DNA of 64,000 nt from JAJDZL01 sp963663095 (GTDB lineage Bacteria; Pseudomonadota; Gammaproteobacteria; Arenicellales; JAJDZL01), in the NCBI GenBank assembly GCA_963663095.2, contig CAXXJB010000001.1, positions 2,418,001 to 2,482,000 of the forward strand, written 5' to 3'. Numbering within the stretch: the stretch's first letter is position 1; every line of letters starts with the position of its first letter. Shown in pieces: positions 17,030 to 26,561 of this stretch. The notes under the pieces were generated by a model. That model was not told the DNA's origin, did not search any database, and saw only the letters and a list, made by a program, of their open reading frames with translations. The translations under genes and the position numbers were made by a program.

Positions 17030-18116
17030 ACATGAATTAGAGATCAGTTCTGTTGTAGACGCAGTTCGCAACCTTCTCAAACATGTCCCGAACATACGGA
17101 TCGTCAGGGTTCATGACAAGAAACATCTAGATTCCGACTATCGTATTGATGTCAGAATTGATTTTGATTACGCCGGAATCCGTCATGCATTGCTGCTGGA
17201 TATCAAACCTTATGGTGCACCGCGCTTTGCTCGATCTGCGGTCTATCAGCTCGAAAGTTACATCGCAAAATTGCAGCTGTCTGTGGGCGCAGATGTCACT
17301 CGACAGTTCATTCCGATGCTGATCAGTTCCTATCTGTCTCCAGAGTCGCGTACCATCTGCCTTGATCATAATGTTGCCTATCTTGACCTGTATGGAAATG
17401 TACACTTCACTTTCGGCAACGTTTATATTGAACGAACTGTCCCGGACAAGCCAAAAGCCGAAACCCGCGCACTGCGACCACTTTTTACCCCCAGGGCTGG
17501 CGCAATCCTGAGAGCACTTCTTCACGACCCAGCCCGCGCATGGCGCGTCTCGGATCTGGCTGAATCGGCAAATGCCAGTCTCGGGCACGTCAGTAATATC
17601 CGCAAGGCACTGCTCGACCGGGAATGGATTGAAATTCACAACGATGGTCTGGTTCTTGTCCGCCCAGGCGCGCTACTGAAGTCGTGGCGAGAGAACTATC
17701 GTCGACCGACCGGTGAACACATCAGCGCATACACTGTGTTCGATGGTGACCAACTGCATAGCAGTTTAGCGGGCAAACTAAATCCGGGACCGCAATCTCC
17801 ACGTGCGATTTATGCGATGAACTCGGCTGCCCAGTGGTTTGCACCATACGTTCGAGACGTTGCGCACAGCTTCTATGCAGACGAACAGGGGCTTGAAGTG
17901 CTTAAAGAGACACTCCGTTTGACTCGTATCGCGCAGGGGGCTAAAGTGAACGTGCACACCCTGAACGATGAGACTTTGTTTGAAGATTCCAATCAGCCAG
18001 TGCCGGGTATCTTCTGCACAAATCAAGTCGCCACTTACCTTGATTTGTACAATGGCAATTATCGGGACCGTGAGGCCGCCGATTATCTATCCGAGAAATG
18101 TTTTTCATGGCGTTGA
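17019..18116 (+). CDS. AbiEi-like type IV antitoxin / winged-helix regulator
   Basis: This 365-residue protein resembles type IV toxin-antitoxin AbiEi-family antitoxins. The N-terminal half contains IDVRIDFDY, LLLDIKPYGAPRF and DLYGNVHF, suggesting a nuclease-like alpha/beta fold. A possible D...DxK pattern lies at 44-63, but activity is unproven. A helix-turn-helix follows (about 174-206: WRVSDLAESANASLGHVSNIRKALLDREW), then a C-terminal sensor-like domain ending YLSEKCFSWR. In intact systems it represses the operon and counteracts a nucleotidyltransferase toxin encoded just downstream. Here the downstream gene is only a frameshifted remnant, so this is an orphan. The family call is from pattern memory; a stand-alone regulator is the alternative. 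Confidence 0.65.
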   Translation: MVKIHELEISSVVDAVRNLLKHVPNIRIVRVHDKKHLDSDYRIDVRIDFDYAGIRHALLLDIKPYGAPRFARSAVYQLESYIAKLQLSVGADVTRQFIPMLISSYLSPESRTICLDHNVAYLDLYGNVHFTFGNVYIERTVPDKPKAETRALRPLFTPRAGAILRALLHDPARAWRVSDLAESANASLGHVSNIRKALLDREWIEIHNDGLVLVRPGALLKSWRENYRRPTGEHISAYTVFDGDQLHSSLAGKLNPGPQSPRAIYAMNSAAQWFAPYVRDVAHSFYADEQGLEVLKETLRLTRIAQGAKVNVHTLNDETLFEDSNQPVPGIFCTNQVATYLDLYNGNYRDREAADYLSEKCFSWR

Positions 18117-18395
18117 TGGAATCTCAGGCCGCAACGACTACGACGACAGGACAACATTAGCGGTCAAGTCCGTTCTTATTGATATTGGTCAGGTCCTAGG
18201 GAGAGCTTTAAAGACCAATTTACGATCATTGGTGGAGCCGTTCCTTGGTTATTACACAGCGAAGCAGACATGCACCATGTCGGTACTAGAGATGTCCTTC
18301 TTGGTCTCAATCCATATGCCTTGGCAGACTACAGAGATTGCGTTCGGCTAAATGAGTCCCTGCAGATCAATGGCAGCAAGACGCATTCGGGCTAA
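18107..18395 (+). pseudogene. Decayed AbiEii-like nucleotidyltransferase toxin
   Basis: An ATG at 18107 overlaps the antitoxin end, as expected for the partner, but that frame stops at 18160. A second frame reads SVLIDIGQVLGR up to about 18200. A third, open from 18183 to the stop at 18393, reads SFKDQFTIIGGAVPWLL, HHVGTRDVLLGLNPYALADYRDC. This strongly resembles the nucleotidyltransferase core (GG...HVGTxDxDLxL). The second Asp of the catalytic pair is replaced by Leu (TRDVLLGL). At least two frameshifts and truncation after about 90 residues show it is dead. No continuation could be traced to 18761. Confidence 0.6.
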
Positions 18396-18761
18396 TTGAC
18401 GCTTGGTTCAGAGGTATTGGTGTGAGGCAGTCAACAAAGGATCTTGGGATTCTGGAAAGCGTGCGATAGGTATTCGATTCCAGGCTGTGTGAATTTGATC
18501 GAGTCATGCTGTCGCGTGTGGGGCGCCACTAATGGGTATCGCCACCATGATCGCAGTGTGGTTCGAAACTCATCTGTAGTGATGTAATTGATGGCCGGTG
18601 AATCTGTGGACTAGGCACGACAGCCAAAGCATCAGCAAATACGATTCGCAGTCGGGCCGGATTCGACATGCAGTCAAAGTAGATTGGCAAATCGCAGTTG
18701 AAAATGCGGGCATCAGAATGAGACGACTTCATACGACTTTTGATAGTCGGCAACAGAATCG
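18396..18761. other. Gene-free stretch after the toxin remnant
   Basis: These 366 bases hold no recognisable gene on either strand. Short frames (a minus-strand one at 18529-18765 and plus-strand ones near 18600) have no family features. It may be further decayed toxin sequence. Confidence 0.4.
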
Positions 18762-19853
18762 TCACATCATTACAACATTACGAATTCCAATTCCTTGGCG
18801 AGTTGACTCAATCGCATCGTTGATGTTTTCGAGAGAAAATCGACCTGTAACCAGCGCATCCAATTCCAAATCACCCGAATTGTACAATCCGATCAGCTTG
18901 GGGATGTCAGAATCGAGATCGGGGTTACCCATCTTGCAACCGAGTATAGACTGATTTGAGTCGATGAATTCGACCGTTTCCATTGAAAACTCGGAACCGT
19001 CCGGAGGCATTCCAACCAGCACAAGTGTGCCGCCACGTCGCAGCAAACGAAAAACACCAGTCATCGCCTCTGGATGACCAGTTGAGACGAATACATAGTC
19101 CGCACCACGATTGTTGGTGAGTTCTCGGATGGGGTCTGCCGGATCGGTTCCACTGGAATCAATAGTATTGGTAGCTCCGAATTGCTCCGCCGTAGCGAGC
19201 CGGTCTGAGTTAATGTCAATTGCCGTGATCGAAGCCGCGGACGAAATTCGAGCGGCCTGGATACAGTTGATGCCGACGCCTCCTGCACCAATCACCGCGA
19301 CATGAGAACCAGGTTCGACGGATGCGATGTTTACCACTGCACCAAATCCGGTAATGACCCCGCAAGCCAGCAGAGATGCGCTTGCATGGTCCATATTGTT
19401 TGGAATTGCGACGACCTGGGACTGATGAACGATAGCGTATTCTGCAAAACAACCTGTTCTCAATCCTCTGTGGATATCCATTCCATTGCTTGCCTGCAAT
19501 CGTCTCGGTTCATCGGTCTGAAATTGGTATTCGCAGAGACTGTGCTGATGGTGTTCGCAGAAAAAACAACTACCACAATGACGTACCAGGGAAACAATCA
19601 CCTTGTCACCTGGCTTCACTTTTGTGACTCCAGCACCACAAGCTTCGACGGTCCCCGCTGCCTCATGACCATAGACTGTTGGTAGTCTTCCACCCCAGGC
19701 TCCATCCATGTACATGATGTCACTGTGACAGATCGCGCATACAGTCACTTTGATTTTTACTTCGTTCTCCCTGGGATCGTCGATAACGATCTCATCGATT
19801 ACAAGAGGTTTCCCGAAGCCGTAGCTAACCGCAGCTCTCATCCAATTGGCCAT
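18762..19853 (-). CDS. Zinc-dependent alcohol dehydrogenase (medium-chain family)
   Basis: This 363-residue MDR alcohol dehydrogenase has catalytic zinc ligands C42 (ICHSD) and H63 (GHEAAG). The structural-zinc lobe with C93, C96, C99 and C107 is complete. The Rossmann motif GAGGVGINCIQAAR lies near 190, and a GAT...D motif follows the beta-2 strand. It resembles class III/NDMA-type and aryl alcohol dehydrogenases. GAGGTG precedes the ATG. It is the last gene of a minus-strand set (carboxymuconolactone decarboxylase, PDR reductase, hydrolase, ADH), 31 bases after the hydrolase. The substrate is not determinable. Confidence 0.88.
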   Translation of the reverse strand: MANWMRAAVSYGFGKPLVIDEIVIDDPRENEVKIKVTVCAICHSDIMYMDGAWGGRLPTVYGHEAAGTVEACGAGVTKVKPGDKVIVSLVRHCGSCFFCEHHQHSLCEYQFQTDEPRRLQASNGMDIHRGLRTGCFAEYAIVHQSQVVAIPNNMDHASASLLACGVITGFGAVVNIASVEPGSHVAVIGAGGVGINCIQAARISSAASITAIDINSDRLATAEQFGATNTIDSSGTDPADPIRELTNNRGADYVFVSTGHPEAMTGVFRLLRRGGTLVLVGMPPDGSEFSMETVEFIDSNQSILGCKMGNPDLDSDIPKLIGLYNSGDLELDALVTGRFSLENINDAIESTRQGIGIRNVVMM

Positions 19854-19884
19854 CGTTCACCTCGGTTTAATTGGCGAAATCATC

Positions 19885-20766
19885 TCAATGCTGACTTAAA
19901 AATTCCTTGAGTGCCGAAAAATAAGCGTCCGGTTCCTCATAGAATGGAACATGTGAACTGTTGGGGAGAACGACCACTTGAGAATTTGGTAAAACGTTGT
20001 CCATCCGAATGGCGCACGCGGGGCCTATTTCATCGTGAGTACCGGTTATGATCAATGCAGGCATTGCGAGTTTGTGCATGTCGGGTATCCTATTCCAGTC
20101 CTTGAGATTTCCAATATAGAGAAATTCATTCGGCCCTTGCATGGTACCGTAGGGTCCCATATTCCAGTCCGTTACCGAAGCGAGAAGTGAATCGGGCCAC
20201 TCTTTCAGCCTGCATACGTGTCTGTAGTTCAGGACGGTGATCGCTGCCTGATATTCGGGATGGTCGAAACTTCCCAATGACTCATGATGAAGCATCATCG
20301 CAACAGTTTCGCTTCCAAGTGCGTTACGCATCCGATTCAGTTCGGTCGTCAGATGCGGTAGATCGCCGCAGGTATTTGCAAGGATCAGAGACCGAATTTC
20401 TCCGGGATAGGTCAATGCGTATTCAATACTCAACCAACCACCCCACGACTGCCCGAGCAAATGCACATTCTTCAATCCCAGGGCATCTCGCACTGTTTCC
20501 ACCTCTTCAACATAACGACCGATATCCCACAGTGCGGGATCATCAGGTCGATCAGAGTTACCGCAGCCCAGCTGGTCAAACGCTACAATTCTATAACCTT
20601 CGTCCGCGAGTGGAATATGCGGATCCCTGAGATAGTCGCAAGGAAGTCCGGGTCCCCCATTCAGCAGGAAGAGAACATCATCTCCTTCGCCGTAACTGTA
20701 GGTAACAACCCTGAATCCGTCAACGGTGACCTGCCGGGTTTCGTCGGGTGTTCTAACTTTATTCAT
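19885..20766 (-). CDS. Proline iminopeptidase-family alpha/beta hydrolase
   Basis: This 293-residue protein has the S33 family signature: oxyanion motif LLNGGPGLPCDY, nucleophile GQSWGGWLS and a terminal SHVPFYEEPDAY supplying the histidine. Members release N-terminal proline or hydrolyse small amides and esters. The open frame extends to GTG 20781. ATG 20766 is chosen because GGAGGAAATCAAA places a strong ribosome site just before it. No signal peptide is visible. It is probably co-transcribed with the ADH gene downstream; the 190-base gap upstream to the reductase contains no gene. Confidence 0.82.
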   Translation of the reverse strand: MNKVRTPDETRQVTVDGFRVVTYSYGEGDDVLFLLNGGPGLPCDYLRDPHIPLADEGYRIVAFDQLGCGNSDRPDDPALWDIGRYVEEVETVRDALGLKNVHLLGQSWGGWLSIEYALTYPGEIRSLILANTCGDLPHLTTELNRMRNALGSETVAMMLHHESLGSFDHPEYQAAITVLNYRHVCRLKEWPDSLLASVTDWNMGPYGTMQGPNEFLYIGNLKDWNRIPDMHKLAMPALIITGTHDEIGPACAIRMDNVLPNSQVVVLPNSSHVPFYEEPDAYFSALKEFLSQH

Positions 20767-20956
20767 TTTGATTTCCTCCACTTGCTATCGTTTTGGTCAT
20801 CGTAGCATTATAGTTACGGGCATATTACTTTCTGAGGATTGTAAGTGAAGCGATGAGTTGATTCCGTGAAACATGCGACTACGACGAATGTTTCACCCAT
20901 TCGGCATATCGGAATATTTGCGGAAGTTCATACAGGACCGAGTCTGCGAAAAAGTA

Positions 20957-21931
20957 TTACAGATCAAGCACAAGTTCTGGTGTAAGCGATCTCGCACAGC
21001 ATATCAGTACAAATTCTTCGTGATCTTCGTCGTCAAGAATTTCATCTCTGTGGTCGGGTTCACCGTCCAGAAAACGTGTCAGACAGGTGCCGCAGAAACC
21101 ATCTTCACATGAGGTGTCAATGTCAAAGCCGTTCTCTCTCAGAACATCGACGATGGTTTTGTACGAAGGTACCGAATAAACCGCGTCGGTGCTTGAGATT
21201 CTGATCTGAAATTCATCATCCTCACCGATTGTTTCAGTCTTGGTTGACGTGATGCCCTCGATCGAGAAAAGTTCGTAATGCACTGTGCCTTTCGGCCAGT
21301 GACGGCATGCATCGGCAATTGCGTTCATCATACCCACCGGCCCGCAGTAATAAAGATGTGTGCCCTCCGCATACTCCCGAAGTGTTGCTTTAATGTCCAA
21401 TCCGTTATTCGGATTGCCGCCGTCAAAGTGCAGATGAAGACCACCTTGTTTCACCAATCCTGTTATTTCTTCCATAAACGCCGTCTGTTCGAGGGATCTT
21501 GTGCAGTAATGAAAGACATAGTCTGCTTTAGATTGTTCCAGGGAATGGGCCATCGCTAAAATTGGTGCCACACCGATTCCGCCAGCAATCATCAAATGTC
21601 TTTGGGCTTTCGGACTCAACTTGAACAAATGCTTGGGTTCGGAGATTTCCAAAGTATCTCCCACCTTTACGTGGTTATGAATATATTGCGAACCTCCGGT
21701 ACCCGGATGTTCCAGCAACACCCCGATCAGGTAGGATTGTCGTTCCCATGTAGGTCCGCAGAGTGAATACTGACGAATAAGTCCATTGTCCAGGTGCAAG
21801 TCGATGTGTGCTCCAGCTGCAAATTCAGGCAACTCGCCGCCGTCCGGTTTTTTTAGCACATAACTGAGAATGTCTTCTGTTTCAGACTTGATTGAATCGA
21901 CCCGAACCTTGAACTTTTGAAGTGTCGACAT
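20957..21931 (-). CDS. PDR/VanB-type ferredoxin-NAD(P) reductase
   Basis: This 324-residue reductase has three modules. The flavin-binding barrel carries RQYSLCGP (about 55-62), the NAD(P)-binding domain GGIGVAPILAMAHSL (about 117-131), and the C-terminal plant-type 2Fe-2S domain CEDGFCGTC with a fourth Cys in ICCAR. This is the phthalate dioxygenase reductase/VanB order, which feeds electrons to Rieske oxygenases such as demethylases. No Rieske oxygenase gene lies in the window, so the partner is elsewhere. It follows the carboxymuconolactone decarboxylase gene by 46 bases on the same strand. Confidence 0.88.
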   Translation of the reverse strand: MSTLQKFKVRVDSIKSETEDILSYVLKKPDGGELPEFAAGAHIDLHLDNGLIRQYSLCGPTWERQSYLIGVLLEHPGTGGSQYIHNHVKVGDTLEISEPKHLFKLSPKAQRHLMIAGGIGVAPILAMAHSLEQSKADYVFHYCTRSLEQTAFMEEITGLVKQGGLHLHFDGGNPNNGLDIKATLREYAEGTHLYYCGPVGMMNAIADACRHWPKGTVHYELFSIEGITSTKTETIGEDDEFQIRISSTDAVYSVPSYKTIVDVLRENGFDIDTSCEDGFCGTCLTRFLDGEPDHRDEILDDEDHEEFVLICCARSLTPELVLDL

Positions 21932-21977
21932 ATCGGAAAAACGAAATTTCAGATGTGTGAAGAAAGCGACAAATACG

Positions 21978-22532
21978 TTATCCGTGCGCTTCCATCAGCT
22001 CGATTGCATCTTCTTCGGTATCAATTCCCAGTGCATCATTGAATCGGTTGAAGAATCCGCAAAGAGCGATACGCAATGTCAGTTCTACGATTTGTGCTTC
22101 ACTGAAGTGTTCTCGAAGTTTGGCATGCATTGAATCTGTCACTCTATTGGCATGACGCGTCACGGTTACCGAATAGTCTCTGACGAGTCGCTCAACTTCA
22201 TCAAGCCCAGGACAGTCAGGCTCCAGAATCCGTATGGCTGTATCCTCTGAAAATCCTTCACTCATCAGCTTTGGGGTGTGATGGACAACACAATAATCGC
22301 ATTCATTCAAATTAGAAACAACTACCAGCGCTATTTCAAGGTATCGTTTAGGTAGTACAGCTTCGTCGGCAAATTCAAGCAACATGCCCATGATGTGTCT
22401 GAGAGCCGGAGGACGATGAGCAAAGACTCTGACCTGGTTGAGAAACGGACCGTAATCATCGACAAACTTCGAATAGACTGGTTTCAAATCAACTGCGACT
22501 TCTTCAATCTCAATATTTCGTACTCTTGCCAT
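21978..22532 (-). CDS. Carboxymuconolactone decarboxylase/AhpD-family protein
   Basis: This all-helical protein of 184 residues has the AhpD-like active site ECDYCVVHH. Its CxxC pair with a preceding Glu and following His acts as a peroxidase-coupled or disulfide redox centre. A true decarboxylase of protocatechuate breakdown usually lacks this CxxC, so a redox or detoxifying role is more likely. AGGGTG precedes the ATG. It is the first gene of the minus-strand operon and is divergent from the CoA transferase, sharing a 303-base upstream region. Confidence 0.82.
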   Translation of the reverse strand: MARVRNIEIEEVAVDLKPVYSKFVDDYGPFLNQVRVFAHRPPALRHIMGMLLEFADEAVLPKRYLEIALVVVSNLNECDYCVVHHTPKLMSEGFSEDTAIRILEPDCPGLDEVERLVRDYSVTVTRHANRVTDSMHAKLREHFSEAQIVELTLRIALCGFFNRFNDALGIDTEEDAIELMEAHG

Positions 22533-22835
22533 AGTTGCACCCTGTAGGCTAGTGGAATCTGTCAGGAACGTTAGTCCGTTTGTTCGACGGAGAGCAGGTT
22601 AAGTGTGTAATTCTGAATGCGAAAAACGGAATATTCAGGGATTATACAGCGACTATATAATAAACAGCGATAGGTGCTTATGGTGATACATTACCTTGGA
22701 GAGAAGTCGCGGAGTCACTAGTTGCCAGTACCGCTTTTCCGGATGTATCAAGGTGGTTTATGTGCATCCTCTCGAAATTTTGAATTCAGTTCCATAGTTG
22801 CGCCTTCTTTAGATTAAATCGATCGAATCTCGAAA
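22533..22835. promoter_or_regulatory. Divergent intergenic region
   Basis: These 303 bases separate the minus-strand AhpD-like operon from the plus-strand CoA transferase. A TATAAT at 22656-22661 could be a -10 for the CoA transferase, with a poor -35 (TTCAGG) 16 bases upstream. No gene or regulator is present. The promoter call is weak. Confidence 0.3.
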
Positions 22836-24035
22836 ATGTCTCCTTCATCCAATAGTTGCGCCTACTCTGACAATGGAGTGGAACTTGCCCTTTCCGGAAT
22901 CAGAGTTTTAGAATTCTGTCAGATTGCTGCCGGGCCTTTTTGTGGAATGTTGTTGGGTGATATGGGAGCTGACGTCGTCAAGATCGAACCACCATCCGGA
23001 GATGCCATGCGGCAGTGGCCTCCAATCACAGATGGATTCAGTGAAAATTTCTCATCGGTAAATCGAAACAAACGCTCGATAGCACTGAATCTGAAATCAA
23101 AAGAACACTTGGATATTGCTTTGCAGCTTATTGATCAGGCTGATGTGTTGTTGGAGAACAACAGACCCGGTGTAATGGATCGGCTTGGGCTTGGATACTC
23201 GTCAATCGCCGATTTGAATCCTTCTTTAATATACTGCTCCATCTCGGCGTTTGGTCAAACCGGTCCACGATCGCAGGAAGGTGCGTTTGATGTCACCATG
23301 CAGGGTATATCCGGAATCATGAGCGTCACCGGCGAAGAGGGTGAGCCGCCGGTTAAGTGCGGAGTTCCGCTGAGTGATTTTGCGACCGGTCTCTATGCTG
23401 CTTTCCATATAACTTCAGCGCTGTTCGAGCGACGTGCTACGGGGAAGGGGGTTCATATCGACGCTTCGATGCTAGGTTGTAGCTTGGGCATCGCGCCACT
23501 GCAGGTGAGTGAGTATTTTGGAACTGGAAACAACCCAAAACGGTTGGGTTCGCGCCATCCCCGTAATGCACCATATCAGGCATTCAAAGCTTCAGACGGC
23601 TACTTCGTAATAGCCGCGGGTAATCAGAAACTCTATGAAACCGTCTGTAGTGTCATTGAACGGCCCGACTTGGTCGATGATTCCAGATTCACGAGTACAG
23701 CTGAAAGAGCAAAAAATCAAGCCGCTTTGACAGAAATTCTTGAGGAGCAATTCTCGACCGACTCCGCTGATTTTTGGTACAAGCGCTTCAAGGATGCGGG
23801 TGTGCCGTCTGCGCCAATCAACAACTACGGTGAGGTTTTGCAGGACCCTCAGGTATTGGATCAGGGATGGGTTCAACCGCTGGAACTTCCCAATTCGCGA
23901 CCGACCAAGACATTTGCTCATCCGGTGATGGTTTCAGATCGAAACTTACCTATACGCAGACGACCGCCACTACTCAACGAACACTACGATGAAATCCTTC
24001 AAGAGATTAGTGTTGATACGAATAATGACGCATAG
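22836..24035 (+). CDS. Family III CoA transferase (CaiB/BaiF)
   Basis: This 399-residue class III CoA transferase has an N-terminal CoA-binding domain with GIRVLEF, AAGPFCGMLLGDMGADVVKIE and NRNKRSIALNLK. The probable catalytic aspartate is D181 in LSDFATG, where an aspartyl-CoA intermediate forms. The C-terminal part has VPSAPINNYGEVLQDPQV. These enzymes move CoA between carboxylic acids such as formate/oxalate, carnitine or succinate/malate. The acid used here is unknown. It stands alone on the plus strand, with queG 91 bases downstream. Confidence 0.88.
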   Translation: MSPSSNSCAYSDNGVELALSGIRVLEFCQIAAGPFCGMLLGDMGADVVKIEPPSGDAMRQWPPITDGFSENFSSVNRNKRSIALNLKSKEHLDIALQLIDQADVLLENNRPGVMDRLGLGYSSIADLNPSLIYCSISAFGQTGPRSQEGAFDVTMQGISGIMSVTGEEGEPPVKCGVPLSDFATGLYAAFHITSALFERRATGKGVHIDASMLGCSLGIAPLQVSEYFGTGNNPKRLGSRHPRNAPYQAFKASDGYFVIAAGNQKLYETVCSVIERPDLVDDSRFTSTAERAKNQAALTEILEEQFSTDSADFWYKRFKDAGVPSAPINNYGEVLQDPQVLDQGWVQPLELPNSRPTKTFAHPVMVSDRNLPIRRRPPLLNEHYDEILQEISVDTNNDA

Positions 24036-24126
24036 CTAACCGTATTACGAAGAAGCAGGCAGTCAAGTTTCATTTCGTAAAACTTATAACCCATAGATTG
24101 GAATTGATGGGCTTCGGTAACTAAAA

Positions 24127-25197
24127 ATGTCGTTAACCGATTCCGATTTGCATGAACTGGCTACCAGAATCAAGGGTTGGGGTCAGGAACTCGGTTTTCA
24201 ACAGGTAGGGATAACAGACACCGACCTGTTGCAGGCTGAGAATCATCTTATTGATTGGCTGAATCAAGGAATGCATGGTGAACTGCATTACATGGTGCGG
24301 CATGGATTAAGAAGAACCAGACCGGGAGAATTGATCGGCGGTACTGTTCGAATCATCTCCGTTCGAATGGACTACTTTCCCCCACGGTCCAAAGCGATTC
24401 GCGAAGTCCTGGATGATTCAGTCATGGCTTTTGTCTCACGATACGCGACAGGGCGTGATTACCACAAACTGATACGGAAGCGGCTTGAGAGACTAGCCAG
24501 ACAGATTCGCGATGAAGTCGGGCCGTTCGGTTATCGGGCGTTCGCGGATAGTGCGCCAGTCCTGGAAAAACCGATTGCACAGAAAGCTGGACTCGGCTGG
24601 ATTGGCAAGCATTCAAATTTACTCAATCGACGTGCCGGATCATGGTTTTTTCTGGGAGAACTTTACACCGATTTACCGCTGCCTGTTGACTCGCCGGAAG
24701 TAGACCACTGCGGTTCATGTACGTCGTGCATTTCCGCTTGCCCGACGAATGCGATCGTTGAGCCTTATGTTGTTGATGCCCGACGGTGCATTTCCTATCT
24801 GACTATAGAATACAAAGGATTGATTCCGCTAGAACTCAGACCTCAGATAGGTAACAGAATATTTGGATGTGATGACTGTCAGATGGTTTGTCCATGGAAT
24901 CGATTTTCGAGCGATTCAGACGAACCCGCATTTCAGGTGCGAAATCAACTGGACTCCACATCATTGTGTGCGCTGTTCAATTGGACGGAAGAGGAATTTT
25001 TACAGAAAACTGAAGGAACTGCTATACGCCGCGTCGGCTACGAACTGTGGCTCAGAAATATTGCCGTCGCGCTCGGTAACGCGAAGTCAACGTCTGAGGT
25101 AGTAAATTCACTGCGAAAGCGAAAAGACCACACTTCATTGCTGGTACGGGAGCACGTCGATTGGGCGCTTGAAAGGCATGCGGCACCTGCCTCCTAA
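24127..25197 (+). CDS. queG: Epoxyqueuosine reductase QueG
   Basis: QueG performs the last step of queuosine tRNA modification, reducing epoxyqueuosine with cobalamin and two 4Fe-4S clusters. The 356-residue protein has the N-terminal DUF1730 region (RYATGRDYHK at about 100-109). Two ferredoxin-type motifs follow, CGSCTSCISACP (about 195-206) and CDDCQMVCPWN (about 248-258). The DSAPVLEKPIAQKAGLGWIGK segment is family-typical. The ending WALERH fits a short C terminus lacking extra HEAT repeats. It has no functional link to its neighbours. Confidence 0.94.
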   Translation: MSLTDSDLHELATRIKGWGQELGFQQVGITDTDLLQAENHLIDWLNQGMHGELHYMVRHGLRRTRPGELIGGTVRIISVRMDYFPPRSKAIREVLDDSVMAFVSRYATGRDYHKLIRKRLERLARQIRDEVGPFGYRAFADSAPVLEKPIAQKAGLGWIGKHSNLLNRRAGSWFFLGELYTDLPLPVDSPEVDHCGSCTSCISACPTNAIVEPYVVDARRCISYLTIEYKGLIPLELRPQIGNRIFGCDDCQMVCPWNRFSSDSDEPAFQVRNQLDSTSLCALFNWTEEEFLQKTEGTAIRRVGYELWLRNIAVALGNAKSTSEVVNSLRKRKDHTSLLVREHVDWALERHAAPAS

Positions 25198-25345
25198 TCT
25201 CGAAGTAACATCTGGCAATGAGATTATTTGCGGAAATGCAATAATAGTAGAATAATAAGGAATTGAACGCCGTTCGAGTGGTTCGGGAAAGAATATGTCT
25301 GCAGGCGGATGGCACAATTTCGAGGAACTACTTTTAGGAACAATA

Positions 25346-25361
25346 TCTAACGAATGTTAGA
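25346..25361. promoter_or_regulatory. Inverted repeat upstream of the Liv-type operon (candidate operator)
   Basis: Perfect 6-base arms TCTAAC and GTTAGA flank GAAT, ending 24 bases before the start codon of the substrate-binding gene. The position suits a regulator site. No regulator gene is adjacent, and the site could be chance. Confidence 0.3.
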
Positions 25362-25385
25362 CTCTAAGATTTTAGGATAGAGAAA

Positions 25386-26561
25386 ATGAAAAAAATATTT
25401 TTTGCGATTGCAGTCAGCATTATTCTGATTGCACCCAATGCATATTCAGCAACGGTAAAACTGGGATTTGTGACAACGCTCAGTACTCCAGCCGCCGTAA
25501 TAGGTAACGATATGCGAGACGCTGTGGAATTGGCACTGGAGCACATTGACAACAAGATGGGCCCGGTTGATGTCGAAGTCGTCTACGGCGATGATGAGTT
25601 CAATCCTCAGAAAGGGAAGCAGGCGACAGAACGCTTGGTATCCCAAGACAAGGTGGATATTGTGTTTGGCTATATCTGGTCACACGTGTTGCTTGCGTCA
25701 GCAACCACAGTACTGGATGCAGGAAAGATTTTGATCAGTGCCAATGCAGGTCCGTCACAGCTTGCAGGCAAGGGATGCCATAAAAACTTTTTCAACATCT
25801 CATGGCAGAATGATCAGACACCTATGGCAATGGGTGAGGTATTGAATCAGCGTGGGGTGAAATCCCTGTATGTTATTGCACCGCTATACGCCGCGGGTAA
25901 GAATATGGTGGCTGGTGTCAAGCGAACATTCAAGGGTGAATTTGTCGGTACAGACATGACAAAATGGCCGGATCAGATTGACTGGTCATCAGAGCTTTCG
26001 AAGGTTAAGGCGGCAAATCCGGATGCAGTGTTTATCTTCTATCCGGGCAAGCATGGTCCGGCATTCATCAAGCAGTATGAACAATCGGGGCTCGCCGGGA
26101 AGATCGATCTTTATTCTGTATTTACGATTGACTCAATCAGCTTGCCGAGATTTCAGGATGCGGGTATGAACGGTGTCGTTGGGACCACGATGACGCAGTT
26201 TTGGGCACCTGATCTCGATGTAGCCGCCAACAAGATATTTGTCGATGGCTTCAAGGCTAAGTATGGTAAGTATCCGAGTTTTTACGCCGCTCAAAGCTAT
26301 GATGCGGTCATGTATATCAAGAGTGCTGTTGAAGCGGTTGGAGGAGACATGAGTAATGTTGACGGATTGAGAGCCGCACTGGAAAAAGCGGACTATGATT
26401 CAATCAGAGGCGAGTTTTCAATTGGTCCGAATCATTTCCCGATCCAGAATTTCTATAGCCGTGAAGTGGTTGCAGATGAAGACGGTGTATGGACGACCTC
26501 GATTCGCGAAAAAGTTCTGACAATGCATCAGGACGTATATGCAGGCGAGTGTAATATGTAA
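25386..26561 (+). CDS. Branched-chain amino acid-type ABC transporter substrate-binding protein
   Basis: This 391-residue periplasmic binding protein (Leu/Ile/Val or aliphatic amide type, peripla_BP_6) has a cleavable signal peptide (about 1-22, ending NAYSA). The mature protein has two lobes, with VKLGFVTTLSTPAAVIGNDM at the start, GDDEFNPQKGKQATERLV in lobe one and FYAAQSYDAV in lobe two. AGGATAGAG precedes the ATG. It heads a five-gene operon with two permeases and two ATPases. Its divergence from classic LivJ and the catabolic setting suggest another organic acid or amine as ligand, but this is not shown. Confidence 0.9.
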   Translation: MKKIFFAIAVSIILIAPNAYSATVKLGFVTTLSTPAAVIGNDMRDAVELALEHIDNKMGPVDVEVVYGDDEFNPQKGKQATERLVSQDKVDIVFGYIWSHVLLASATTVLDAGKILISANAGPSQLAGKGCHKNFFNISWQNDQTPMAMGEVLNQRGVKSLYVIAPLYAAGKNMVAGVKRTFKGEFVGTDMTKWPDQIDWSSELSKVKAANPDAVFIFYPGKHGPAFIKQYEQSGLAGKIDLYSVFTIDSISLPRFQDAGMNGVVGTTMTQFWAPDLDVAANKIFVDGFKAKYGKYPSFYAAQSYDAVMYIKSAVEAVGGDMSNVDGLRAALEKADYDSIRGEFSIGPNHFPIQNFYSREVVADEDGVWTTSIREKVLTMHQDVYAGECNM

